Assembly: GCA_007449985.2 (NCBI GenBank)
Contig: VIIQ02000581.1
Span: forward strand, 62,001 to 126,000
DNA: 64,000 nt
Direction of reading: 5' to 3'
Source of the DNA: Desmodesmus armatus
Lineage: Eukaryota > Chlorophyta > Chlorophyceae > Sphaeropleales > Scenedesmaceae
Of the stretch, positions 47,301 through 58,073 are shown in pieces. The notes under the pieces are model-generated. The model searched no databases and had not been told where the DNA came from. It saw only the letters and a program-made list of their open reading frames with translations. A program made the position numbers and the translations under genes. How positions within the stretch are numbered: the stretch's first letter is position 1; each line of letters starts with the position of its first letter.

Positions 47301-48214
47301 GGGGGGGGGGGGGGGGGGGGGGGGGGGGAGGGGGGGGGGGGGGGGGGGGGGGGGAGAGGGGGAGGTTGTTACGCGTGGATACTTTTACCGCTGGGCGGTG
47401 ATTCCAACTACCTTCACCGCTCGACGGTACTGTCTTTTCCTTCAACGGAATGGCACTACATGGCTGCTTCAGTGCAGTACAGCAGCTGCTTCCAGCTAGC
47501 AGTGACTTGGCTGCACATGGGGACTGTGTCAGGGCATATATGCTTGCAACGGCATGTGCAGAACACGCTTGCGTATGGATTCTGGACGCCGCCTGCCGCA
47601 TGTCTACACGTACGATGCATACATCCCCAGCTGTGGTTCGGCTGCTGACGCACACTCACCGCTGCTGCTTCTGCTGCCGCACTGCGCTACTGCTGCTACT
47701 GTCATGCATGTGCAGGCTGTCGTGCATGTGGATGAGTTCGGCACGGAAGCAGCGGCAGCAACAGCAGCGGTTACTCTCAAGTCAGCCGCGATTAACCCCA
47801 AGCCGCCAAAGTCACTGGTAAGCCACCAAGCAGGGCAAGGCAGTAAAACACAGCCACATGCCGGTGTGTAAACATACTGTACTCATGCAGTTGGGTGTCG
47901 CTGCCAGCCAGCATCAGCATTGTCATGCAGGGAGCACCCTGCACACATCTGTGTCAGGTTACAGGGTGAATGTGGTCTTGGTCTTGCATGCCTACATCTT
48001 GCTTCAACCCCTTGGCCACATTGTGAGGCATTCTCTCGGGCCTCCACCTCTAAGGCTTCTGGCTCACCCCGCCTGTATGACTAGATATTTGCTGTGTTTG
48101 CACCGCTGTGTGGTTCTGCAGGAGTTCAACCGCCCGTTCCTCTTCTTTCTGGTGGAGACCACCACCAAGACTGTGCTGTTCCAGGGCGCGATTGCAGACC
48201 CGAGGGGAATCTAA
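44321..48214 (+). CDS. Serpin 3
   Basis: Predicted 417-residue serpin. Exons: 44321-44474, 44828-45078, 45406-45513, 45876-45983, 46400-46741, 47185-47280, 47716-47817, 48122-48214, all in phase. Compared with serpins 1 and 2 it has one extra intron splitting the large central exon, and insertions in exons 1 and 2. Landmarks: VLSPLSIWFALVLLMNGAG, ADAVWTKGIKVNP, APINQWADKVTNGLI, NALYFKGIWEYPF, AVRLPYKG, hinge EFGTEAAAATAA and signature FNRPFLFFLVET...VLFQG. The reactive loop continues VTLKSAAINPKPPKSL, about five residues longer than in alpha-1-antitrypsin. LKS resembles the Leu-Arg bait of cereal and Arabidopsis serpins, so a basic P1 is plausible. Confidence 0.92.
47299..47355 (+). repeat. 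Very long poly-G tract in serpin 3 intron
   Basis: About 55 bases that are almost all G, broken by single A residues, lie just after the exon ending at 47280. The tract is on the sense strand. Its true length is likely unreliable in the assembly. Confidence 0.85.
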
Positions 48215-49657
48215 TGATCAGCCCTGACAGTTTGGCAGCAGGCGGATTGCAGTGCGTGCCATATGGCACATGCGTGCATGTGCGTGTAGCAAACTTCTTG
48301 CGTATGGGTAGCCGCCGGCAGGTTCTGTGTATGAGCAGCATGCCAGCATGGCGCCAGACATCCCAAGGAAGTCCGTCTGGGGTTTGTTTGTGACAAAGAA
48401 CTGATGACTCAAAATCTGTGAGGCCCCCAATACTCATGTAGTGTATGCCGATTGTTGCTGGAATGCGCTACATAATGCAGCTGTTGCACAACAGGCGTCA
48501 TGCAGCTCAGCCCTGCTCAACAGACATCCAGGGTTTGAATATAGCTGTGTGTGCCTGAAGGGCTTGTGTGGTGGGGCCAATAGGCTGCAGCAGCCTGTGG
48601 GGTTGCATCGTCTTTCTCTTTCTTCTTCGTTTGTTGGTTGTGTTGACTTTTGGAATACATGGTGGCTACCCATTGATGCTTGCTGAATGGGGTCAATGCT
48701 GTGATGCAGTTGTGAGTAGGGTTTTGTAACAACCCCCTGTGAGTAGGGTCAACTGTAGGTGGAGTTCATCACGTGTGTATTGCTGCAGCAGCCAAGTTGT
48801 CCCGGCTCTTGCGTGACACTACCTCCAGGATGTCGTTGTGTGTTGGATGCACAGTGATGTTCCCGCAGCGCTGACTGCAACGACACTTACTGTAGTGGAT
48901 GCCTGCATCACACATGATGTTGCTGTGATAACAAGTGGTGTGTAAAAGTTCAGGATAGAGTCTAAAAGTGAGCAAGAATGTAGTCTTTTATGAGTTTTCC
49001 AGTCCCATGTTACTGGGTGCAATTGACAAGCACTCCATAAACCGCTCAGTCACAGATAGAGCCATGAAAGGGCCACCCTCTGCCTCCTGGGCGCTGACTG
49101 AATTACAAACCATGTCCAGAAAGAGGTGGCAAGTTTACGCAGTCACTTCCAACCAGCTCAGCTGAGCTGCCAGTGCACAACCAGCTCTGCAAAGGTGTCA
49201 CAGAGGCATCAGGAGGTACCACTGGTAGGCCGTGAACATCCAACTGACACTGCAGCTGAAAACACAGCATGGTTGCTCAACACGAGGCCCCCACCACCTC
49301 CATGTTTGCAGCAGTAACCAGCTGCATGGCTGCTGACATGAGCACTGACAAGCTCAGCACCAAAACCATGCTGTGTCGAGCTCACACAGGGTGGGAAAGG
49401 CGCTGCATAAGGCAACAACTTCAAGGAGCTGTCTTCATCGTCACTAGACCTCCACAAACATGCGATGAGCAGCTGTCTTGCTAAATAGAGAGCAGTGCAG
49501 CACCAGCAATCCAGCAGCATGCCGCGCAGCATGCCGCCATGCCGTGACACAACATGCAGCAGCGCAAGCCAGCCTCCCAACCACAGCAAACCCAATGCAT
49601 GCACTTGCATCCTGCACCATGCGCACTGAAGCGCAGCACTTCATCCTGCAAGCCATA
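48215..49657. other. Convergent 3' region between serpin 3 and SSF1
   Basis: Both flanking genes end towards this region, so it holds their 3' UTRs. I recognised no other gene. A TGTAA at 48725-48729 (+) and its complement at 49103-49107 are possible poly(A) signals. Confidence 0.4.
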
Positions 49658-52600
49658 TCAATGCCTGCCGCCCCTGCCCCTGCCGCGACCTCTGTGTTTA
49701 CTGCCACGCCCTGCCGCTGCTGCTCCTCGCCCTCCCCCTCCGTCATCCGTCCGCGGCCGCTTGTAGGGTCTGCTGTCGCTGCTGCTGCTGCGGCCTCTGC
49801 CGCGGCCCCCACCACGGCTTCCGCCACGCCCGCGTCCCCTGCCCCTGCTGCTGCTGCTGTGCTGGCCTATATGGTCATCCTCATCAGGATCCTCACCAAC
49901 CTCTTGCCTGCAAAGGCAACATTGCACAAACAAAACAAACAAGAAAAATGCGGGAAAGGTTTGGTTCACCGCACATCCCCACAGATGTTGGCACGTAGGC
50001 CTCTACAGCTGGATTGCAGCGCACAGGAAAGGACAGTCATGATGGACATGACTGGCAGCGCGCAGCAGCACAGGACAGCGATGACAACACGACCCTTTTC
50101 TCCCTTGTTGCGGATGCCTTGCACGCACACGACAGTGTGCTGTAGAGACACGCAAAGCAGCCCCGAGCAGGGGTAGACGCCCAGGCAAAGGCCTGAGCAA
50201 TAAGATAGTATGCACCTGACTGCTCAGTACGTGCTGATGGTGCAATCATTGCGGGCCTGACCCACAACTGCACACCATCCTGAGCGAGCGGCCCACGGGC
50301 CCTGTCACTCAATTGACTGCGGAGGGGGGGTAGGGGGCCAGCCTGCCCCGGGCGGTTGCGGAGGGGTTGTAAGGGGGGGGGGGGGTAGGGGGCCCTGGGC
50401 CCCCAGGGGGGGTGCTACGATGTACACCCCTGACGCTGCATCCCACCCCGCACCTGTAGTAGCCCTTGTCATTGTCAAAACCCCACTGCTGTACCTCATC
50501 CCAAACAGCCCACGCCCCCGTATAACTGTCTGGACTGCCACCCCATCCCACTACATCCCACCCCGCACCTGCAGTAGGCAATGTCATTGTCACAACCCAC
50601 TGCTGTACCTCATCCCAAACAGCCCACGCCCCTGTTTAACTGTCTGGACTGCCACCCATCCCACCACATCCGACCACACCCCACCCCGCACCTGTAGTAG
50701 GCAATGTCATCGTCCTCGTCAGGGTCGCCCTGCTGCCGCCGCTGCTCTCGCTCCTCGTACTGCTGCTTGCCCCACCACTGCCTGCGCGCCTCGGCTGAAG
50801 CCGCTGCAGGGTCCTTGAACTGCTTTGGCCTTGTCTGCTGCTGCTGGAGGTCAGCATGCCGCCGCTTCTCAGCCTGTGGGTCGCAGCAGCAGCAGCCAAA
50901 CAAACATGCATTTGTACTGTGCGTTCCCACGCACGTGTACCCAACTTCGGAATTTGGCAAGTTTGGATGGAAATTTCATTGGCTGGATCCCTTCCCTGTG
51001 CTGACACACACACACCGCAGCAGGGACGATACACACAGCGTCAGCAGTACAGACTCCTTGGTGATCAGTGTGATCAGCCCGGCTACTCTACAGACGAGAA
51101 TGCTAACAGTAGGTCAGCCTTTTCTGCCGTTCACCACTACTGCCCCCCCTCCTGGGTAGCGTCCACCTCCTTGCCCCAAGCGCCTTAACCAAAGCAGCCG
51201 ACTTGCACACCTCCCCTGCTGAAGCTATCATCCTACCAAACAGCACACGCCGCGTACCTCCTTGCGTCGGACGTTCTCCTCCTGCTGCTGCCTGCGCTGC
51301 GACTTGACCCGTGCTGCCTCGTCCTTTGCTGCCTGCTGTGCTGAGACCTCCGCCTTGGTGCGGCTGACGTGAGCGTGGTACAGCACAGCACCATCACACA
51401 GACCCTCCTCAACCTGCACCACGATGAACAAAGGGCCAACCATCTTCGTGATAGTGTGCAGTAGTTTGGTCGGCTGCGCAGCTGGAATCAGGAAACACAG
51501 CTCTTTACCTCCCTGTTGCTGATGGCTGCCATCCCAACTGTAATTCAAGGCGAAAAGGCAAACACTGTGTGCAGCTTCGTACATGCGACCACAAAAGCAA
51601 GTTCCGCCCAGCACCAAGACAAGCACAAGATGCGACATCATGCCTGATCCACACCACATACTACCCAAATTTTGGAAACATACCTTGACAATCTCCAGCT
51701 CCAGCCGTGGTCCAACCTCGTGCAGCCGCACTCTGCTCTGCCGCCCCGCCAACGCCTTGCCGGCACGGCCGGGAGCAGCAGCTGGCAGCACCACACGCGA
51801 CGCCTCAGCATCCTCACCCTCAGACTCCTGCGATTGGTGTGATGCGCCGGCACAGATACGTCAGCACAGATCTTTTGGCTCTAGAGCGCCAGCACAACGA
51901 AGAATAACATGGTGTATCAGCATATACACTGCGTGCCAGCGCAGAGTCACATGATGCGTCAGCACAGATACGCAGGACCAGCACCAAAGATCTTTTGTGC
52001 TCATCATCTAGATGAGGGCATGGTGTGTCAGCAAATACAAAAGCTAGCCAGCACAAGCAACGGACAAAACAGCACGCCCCCTGAGACGCACGTTGCGGCA
52101 TGCAACTTGCATGATGCAACATTGCAGAGCCCGAAACTACAGCCGGAACTACTGTCTCACAGTCGGCGCCCTTCCGGTCTGCCGTCAACCAGACATCAAG
52201 CCCCAGTATCACACAACCGTTAGAGCATTTGACCCATATCCGACAGCCTCGTTACATTCAGCAAGCCTTGTGGTACATCCCTCCCTCCCTCAGCCACTCA
52301 CCGAACCGTAGCCGCTCTTGGTGATGAGGTCTGCCACGTCCTGCAGTGCTCCCATGTCTGGCACTGCCTGCCTCAGCACCAACGCCTTCAGGGGCTTCTT
52401 CACACCCGAGGGGGCTGTGCTGATGGTGTAGTGCGCACACTGATCAGCCCTGTGGCAGGGTCAGCACTGAACAGCACAATGCGCTGTGGGACACACAAAC
52501 AGCAGCGAGACAGACGGGCCTCGTCATGGGGTGTTGTGTAAGGGGCAGGATTGTGGGAGGGAGCTGTGCTGAACAAGTAGTGCCACACACTATGCAGACC

Positions 52601-54193
52601 AGTGGAAGGGTCAGCACTGGAAAGCACGATGTGCTGCAGGACACACGACAAATGGAGAGGAAGATCAGCACGTGAAGGAACTGCAGTGCCACACCTCTGG
52701 CAGAGGGTGCAGCTGCTGGTGGTGTACACTGAGGGTGCTTGCAGCCCCAGTCATGCAGCTACGCAGCTGAAACACTTGCAATCAGCGCACGTACTGCCAC
52801 AGCGCACGTACTGCCACAGCCAACAGCCGTCGCCACTGCACCTGCTGCAGTAACAAAGGCATCAGCAAAAGTAGCCTGGGCTGATGCTGCAACCACCGAT
52901 GCCGCTTGCCCGGCTGCCGCTGCCACGCACCTGGCATGTGCTGAGGTTGACTGTGTGCACGTTGATGGATGGGAACATGCCCTGGAAGAGGTTTGCCGCT
53001 AGGGCCAGCTGCTTCTGCTGTGGGCTGAAGTTGTTGAGCACCACCAGGGGTGCAGTCTTGAAGGCGTTGGGGGGCACACGCGGCCGCGACTGGCTGGAGG
53101 CCACGTCAGACATGAGGCTGTAGCCCTTCACACGCAGGGTCAGGGTGGGGCCCTGTGGAGCAACACACACACGGCAGAGGGGGGGGGCAGTAAGTAGGTA
53201 GGTAGGTAAGTAACTACGCCTATGGTGAACCACTGGCGTAAGTTGAGGCTGAGAGGGGTGTGCATGTCTAGCATGCTAAGCTACCACACACCCCCACCTG
53301 GGGGGGGGGGCATGTAAGGGCGTTACGAGGGAAGTGCACAGACAGAAGGAAGGATGACTGCTGCTGCTGCTGCAGCAGGGCCACAACGGGGGGAACAAGA
53401 CAAACAAGTTGCCTGCAAATGTGTGAACAACATCAAGGAACCCTTTTACATGTCTTCGCCTCGTCCTCTTGCATCCCTGTTCACTGCAAAGTGAACCATA
53501 GTCTGTATCCTCTGTTCTCCCTTCCCTCTCCTGCCTTCTCACTCACCCTAGGTGTCTTAGCCACCCGTAGGTAGGTGCTCTTCTCTGTGGCTGTGAGTAT
53601 GAGGAAGTGTGAGACACCCAGTGGGCCAGCAACTGCCAGGAAGTCCTTGAGTGTGTTGCGCTTGCTCTCACGCAGTGAGGCGGCTGTGTTGGGCAGCATC
53701 ATGCGGCGAAGGTCTGACTCAAGATCACCAAGCAGACCCTGCACCGGGGGGGGGGGGGGGGGAGGGGGAGGAGGTGGTGGTGGTGGTGGTGGGGTTGACT
53801 GCTGCTTCATTTGAACAAGCTCGGCAGTCGCACGCCGGAAGCAGGTCGTCTCTTGTGGTAAGCGTCGCCAAGCAGCAATAGTCCCTGCCATGTCACGCCA
53901 GCCTCGAGTGATGAGGCTGTGTGCACAGCTGCAGCACAGACAGCTGCACAACACTTGATGTAAGCCACCGTCCAGCGCACTGATACAAGTACAACATCCA
54001 CGCCCTCAGGGCTGTTGCTGCTGCCTCTGCTTGTGCTCACCCAGTTTTTCCCACGCCTGAACACAAAGGTCCTGGGCTCTGCTTTCTTTCCAGGGTCAAC
54101 AGCCTCCTCGGTGTGCGTCTTCTTCTTCCTCTGCGGGTGGCATGCAGTAACATCACTGACAGAGTCAGTTATGCACCAAAGTACTGCTGTTGC

Positions 54194-54282
<89 letters not shown>

Positions 54283-54374
54283 ATGCTGCTGAGCTGGGTG
54301 TCCGCGACGTGCGTCATGCAAACATACCGCCCTTTGCTTCGTTCAACTATTCTTACCCTGCGCGTCTTAGCCAT
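49658..54374 (-). CDS. PPAN: Ribosome biogenesis protein SSF1/Peter Pan (Brix domain)
   Basis: Brix-domain factor needed in the nucleolus for assembly of the large ribosomal subunit. Exons: 54374-54357, 54130-54041, 53738-53547, 53152-52931, 52483-52302, 51827-51684, 51413-51258, 50873-50692 and 49907-49658; about 478 residues. Family blocks: RTFVFRRGKNW, DLRRMMLPNTAASL, TLKDFLAVAGPLGVSHF, GPTLTLRVKGYSL, FKTAPLVVLNNF, MFPSINVHTVNL, DVADLITKSGY, VRLHEVGPRLELEIVK and EEGLCDGAVLYH. The C-terminus is acidic (DPDEDDDIA) and then Arg/Gly-rich, as expected for a nucleolar RNA-binding tail. Exon 5 lacks one base near 52428-52440: the frame switches between GLISVR and HYTISTAPSGV. A partial copy of exon 5 in the adjacent intron keeps that frame. 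Confidence 0.92.
50430..50640 (-). repeat. Two echoes of the SSF1 exon 8 tail and donor
   Basis: The end of exon 8 (DDDIAYYR then the gtgcggggtggg donor, 50692-50720) is repeated at about 50565-50600 and 50447-50480 in the following intron. A block of about 100 bp beginning at the donor is shared by the copies, giving a tandem array with unit near 120 bp. Confidence 0.75.
52560..52650 (-). repeat. Echo of the SSF1 exon 5 start
   Basis: Upstream of the real exon 5 (starting 52483) a copy begins after ctgcag and encodes HIVLSSADPSTGLHSVWHY before diverging. Its reading frame across the site that is broken in the real exon is intact. It lacks the second half of the exon and has no evident donor. 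Confidence 0.7.
54184..54292. repeat. CTG/CAG trinucleotide repeat in SSF1 intron 1
   Basis: A run of about 35 CTG units (CAG on the coding strand), with a few TTG, CTA and GAT interruptions, sits in the first intron of SSF1. It produces spurious poly-Leu, poly-Ala and poly-Ser frames that are not genes. Confidence 0.9.
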
Positions 54375-55154
54375 GACGAGTTGCTGTTATGAAGAGATTT
54401 TGAGGGGAAAGCACACAGCACAGTCGGAACAGTCTGATGAGAGCAGGTAACAGACGCTTCTAACTCCTGTTGAACAAAAGCCACTGGAAATCAAAGAACT
54501 TCACAACAGGAAAGTCAACTAGCACACAACTGACTGTTCAGACAGTTGTGAAAGTTTGAAACCGTTGGGGAAGGGTCCGATTTGGAGTTTTGGTGAGGCT
54601 TTGAATGCAACCAAACGGCAACACTTCTTTGATAGCCTGCTACGCATCCAGCACCACTCGTCACACCACTGATCAGCCCAGGATCATCCTGATCAAGTGG
54701 CATTGTGTAGTCCTGGGACCCCAGGGCCTCTCCCTGAAATTGTAGGACCATAGTGCCCCAGCACGTATCCAGAATGCAGCAGCAGCAATTGGCTGTGGGC
54801 CCAAGTTTGATACCACCTCGGTAAGACATGTGGCACAGGGGCCATGCCTGCTAGCATTGAAGTGACAGCAGCCCACAGCACATGGTGCCTCCACCTGTCT
54901 AGTTGTAGTAATATACTCAACTGGTGTCTATTGCAAACGCAGCACGCTTGGTGCTGTGGTGCGGCAGTCACGGGATGCGCTAAGGTGGGTGACGAGCAAG
55001 TTGACTATCTCATAGAAATGCAACCAGCACACATTATGGGTGTTGAGCAGTGCTGCGAGGACCGTGTGGTTAGCCCCAAACCAGCAATTCATTCCAGTAG
55101 CCCTGATACTGAGCGTCGTTGCGCATGCTGTGTGCCAACACTGTTGTGTGACAG

Positions 55155-57649
55155 GCGCTACCGGCAAGATGCAGTTGCAGCACGGCCACAGCCTGGGCAG
55201 GAACAGCAGCAGGTGCAGCAGCAAGAGCAGGTGCAGCAGCGCCTGTTGCAAGGCTGCAACCGTTTGAAGCTTCAGCTGCCACTGCCAGTGGCTAGTGCTG
55301 CCCCTCCAGGTGCGGCATGGTCAATAGGCAGGGCGCGCGGCGGGGGGGGGGGGGGGGGGCAGCCTAGCTTAGCCAGCTTGGGCACTATCAGCACAGCCTG
55401 TGCAGTGTGCACCACGACCGCAGTGCTGTTCTGGCAGTTGGCCTCATTCTGCCTGCTGCCTTTCGACTGGCACCTTGGGTACGCGTTCCACACGTGACAA
55501 GCCAACACCAGGCTGTTTCAGCTATCAAAGCCTACAGATCCAGAATTGCTGTGCTGTCGTGTCATACTCCGTCTCAGGCACACCACTGTTGGAGCAGTCT
55601 TACAGCCTCTTTGATGAGAGCGACTGGCCTGGTGAGTCGGCATTTTATCGCCTGTCAACCAGCCACGCAGCCAGCCAGCCAGGCAATCGTCACCAGCCAG
55701 CCGCACAACCAGTTGGGTGCAGCAACTCATGTAGCCAGTCTATCAAGACATACTGTTTGCCTGCAACAGACAAAAACATTCTCTGTGCCATGCATCAGTC
55801 CATGCCAGGCAAGTCCAACTGAGTTCAGGGCAGCCACCGCAGCCTGCAAGATCAGCACTTTCAAGCCTTTTGTATGCTGGGGGCTGGTAATGTTTTGCAT
55901 GCAGCTGATGGTCGCTTCCAGCACCAGACAAGTTATGCAGCCTATACCTTGTTGTTCCTGGAGCCAGCTTGACAGCCTGTCCCCTCACTGGCCTGCATGC
56001 AGGTGGCATTGTGCAGCGCTTCAGAGCCTTGCGGCCCTCATAGAAGCCACACTGGATGGGTGAGCTGTGAGGCATGAGGGTCTTGCATGGTTTTCCTGGC
56101 TGAGCATGCATCAGCCTACAACCTCTGGCAGTTGGATACAGTCCGTCTGTGACAGCTGCTGGTGGCAGCAGTCATTTACTTTCCTGCTTCATGCACAGGA
56201 GTTGTCGTGTGAGCATCCTATCATGGTTGTTGCCTGGAGCTCCCCCCTGCTGTCCCTTCCCTTGTGCTCGTCATGCAAGCACCTCTACATATCAAGAGTG
56301 TATGGACGATGCAAGCACAAGCTATATTGTGTTTGTGACGTGTGTAGACACAGGGAGTGCATCCAGCCAATGCAACCATCCAAGGATGTGACATGTGTAT
56401 GTGTGTCTCATGCAGGTATGACCCGCAGTTCCTGGGTATGCTTGAGAACCCAGCAGACGGCATGGGCTGCTGGAGCATTGGCACAGACACCACACTAGTG
56501 GGCCTCGTCACCAATGCCACCTTCTCAAACTTTGCCAAGCTGTGCAATGGTGGCTACGGCAGCAGGCCGCTGCAGGCAGGACACACCCTGGTGGCAGTAA
56601 ACCCTGACTGGACGGGGCCTGAGGATATTGGGCAGTTCTGGGAGAGGTAAGGGCTGCTGCTACTGCTGCTGCTGATGCTGCCTGGCTTGCTTCCAAGCAA
56701 CGCCATGAATGTTTCAGTAATGTTCACTGCTTTCAGTTTGGGCACAGTGTGCTGCTTTGCCTGGGGGGTAGGCAAGCGGCTGAGGTACACGATGATAATG
56801 ATGCTATTGTGCATGGGCTTCCCGCAGCCAACAAATTTGAGGTGACGGCCGCGCTGTGCTGTGCTGTGCTGTGGCCCTCCTGCAGGAAGCTGAAGGCTGC
56901 TGCTGAGGATGTGCTGAGCACCCCTTGGGATGTGCTGTACAGCTGCCAGATCCTGCGCACCAGCCGGGGCAAGGGCTTTGGCCTGCTGGTGGGCAGCTAC
57001 GGCCTGGGGTGGCACTTGTGGCCAGCAGATGAAGGTGAGCAGACGGGGACGGTGCTTGTAGTTTGTCTGGCAGTGGCAGTGTAGCGGGTGGCAGTGATCA
57101 TACACGTGACGGTAGTGTTTGTGTACCTTTTAAGGCAGAATGCATGTACCTGCAAGTACGGATTGAGTGGCCCAGTATGGATTGGGCAGTCATTATGCAA
57201 CAGGCTGTTGCACTGCCTGCATGTAGGATGTGTCATGGCAGGAAGGACCTTGGCTCCACGTTGTAATAAGATCGCAGAGGCTGAAGTTGCCGTGTCTGTC
57301 AACGAAAAGAAGTGGTTAATTGATGCATGTGCATGTGCAAATGCGGCTAGACGAGCTGCGGGGCCCCCCAAACCCTTGGCTCCATGTGTATGTCTTTACA
57401 GTCAAACAGCTCCAGGTGGCTGGTCAAATCTCTAGCACTCACTGAAGCCTCTGTCTGCCACTGGTTGTGTCTGCTGCTGCTGCAGAGTCGTCAAGCAGTG
57501 TGAGGGATGAGTGTGTGCTGTGGGCCAAGAGCAGACCAGAGCAGAGTGACATAATAGCAGCGTTGAACGAGGCGGCTCGTGTCAGCGGTGCTAACAAGCC
57601 TGGAGGCTTAAGTGGACTGTTGGAGCAGTGGCAAAAGCGGCCAAAGTGA
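55155..57649 (+). CDS. DUF1995 domain protein (5' end unresolved)
   Basis: Exons: 55155-55309, about 55512-55631, 56003-56059, 56416-56646, 56886-57034 and 57486-57649. The last four and the preceding phase link well. DUF1995 landmarks are an early helix followed by RLKLQLPLP, the IVQRFRALR then LIEATLDGYDP block, a central TLVGLVTNATFSNFAKL, the characteristic LVAVNPDW, and a C-terminal WDVLYSCQILRTSRGKGFG. The family is plastid-associated and poorly characterised, so function is unknown. Exon 3 needs one extra C near 56033-56037 to pass from LRP to LIEATLDG, another -1 indel. The first visible exon starts in phase 2, so at least one upstream coding exon, with the start codon and any transit peptide, is missing from this model; it should lie in 54400-55150. 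Confidence 0.6.
57261..57375 (+). repeat. Dispersed ~115-bp repeat, copy 3
   Basis: This copy shares the gatcgcagaggctgaag core, aagaagtgg and ctagacgagctgc with the copy at 7673-7790 (opposite strand) and the first half of the copy at 32621-32720. It lies in the last intron of the DUF1995 gene. Confidence 0.6.
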
Positions 57650-57889
57650 TGTGCTGCACCACCATATTGCCAACAGTTGCAGCTGCTGACTAACAACATA
57701 GCTGGCCAGTGTGTACATTCAGTCATTGGATTTCAATGTACTTGAATTTGTGCACACACTCACAGTTGTGAGGGGTGGGGTGCCTGTCATTCTTGCTGAG
57801 TTTTCCTATGTGATCAACACTGCTGCAGTCCTGAAACGATGTATCATAGCACACACATACACTGCTCCTTTGGCAATAGCACAGGACGT

Positions 57890-57894
57890 TACAC
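57890..57894 (-). terminator. Possible TGTAA poly(A) signal of eS10
   Basis: TGTAA on the minus strand lies about 180 bp beyond the eS10 stop codon, in the convergent 3' region shared with the DUF1995 gene. Confidence 0.4.
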
Positions 57895-58073
57895 AGCCTC
57901 ACACGGCGGCGCAACGCCTCTGAAACTTGAAACCACACCAGCATGAGCTCTGAGCTCCACCAACCCACTGCTGATGTGGCTGACACCCCAGCTGCTGCAC
58001 CTGCTGCAGTTGCAGCAGCATGGCGGTGTCACGCAGCACACTGCATGCTGCAGCCAGTAAGCCCTGGCGCTGC

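Noticed and set aside
47287..47655. Pro- or Gly-rich frames around the long poly-G tract
   Set aside because: They arise from the homopolymer and have no conserved content.
49658..54374. FACT-type histone chaperone suggested by the acidic and RG-rich tail
   Set aside because: The ordered Brix blocks and exon content match SSF1/Peter Pan, which has a similar C-terminal composition.
54165..54450. Poly-Leu, poly-Ala and poly-Ser frames
   Set aside because: They are the six readings of the CTG repeat in SSF1 intron 1.
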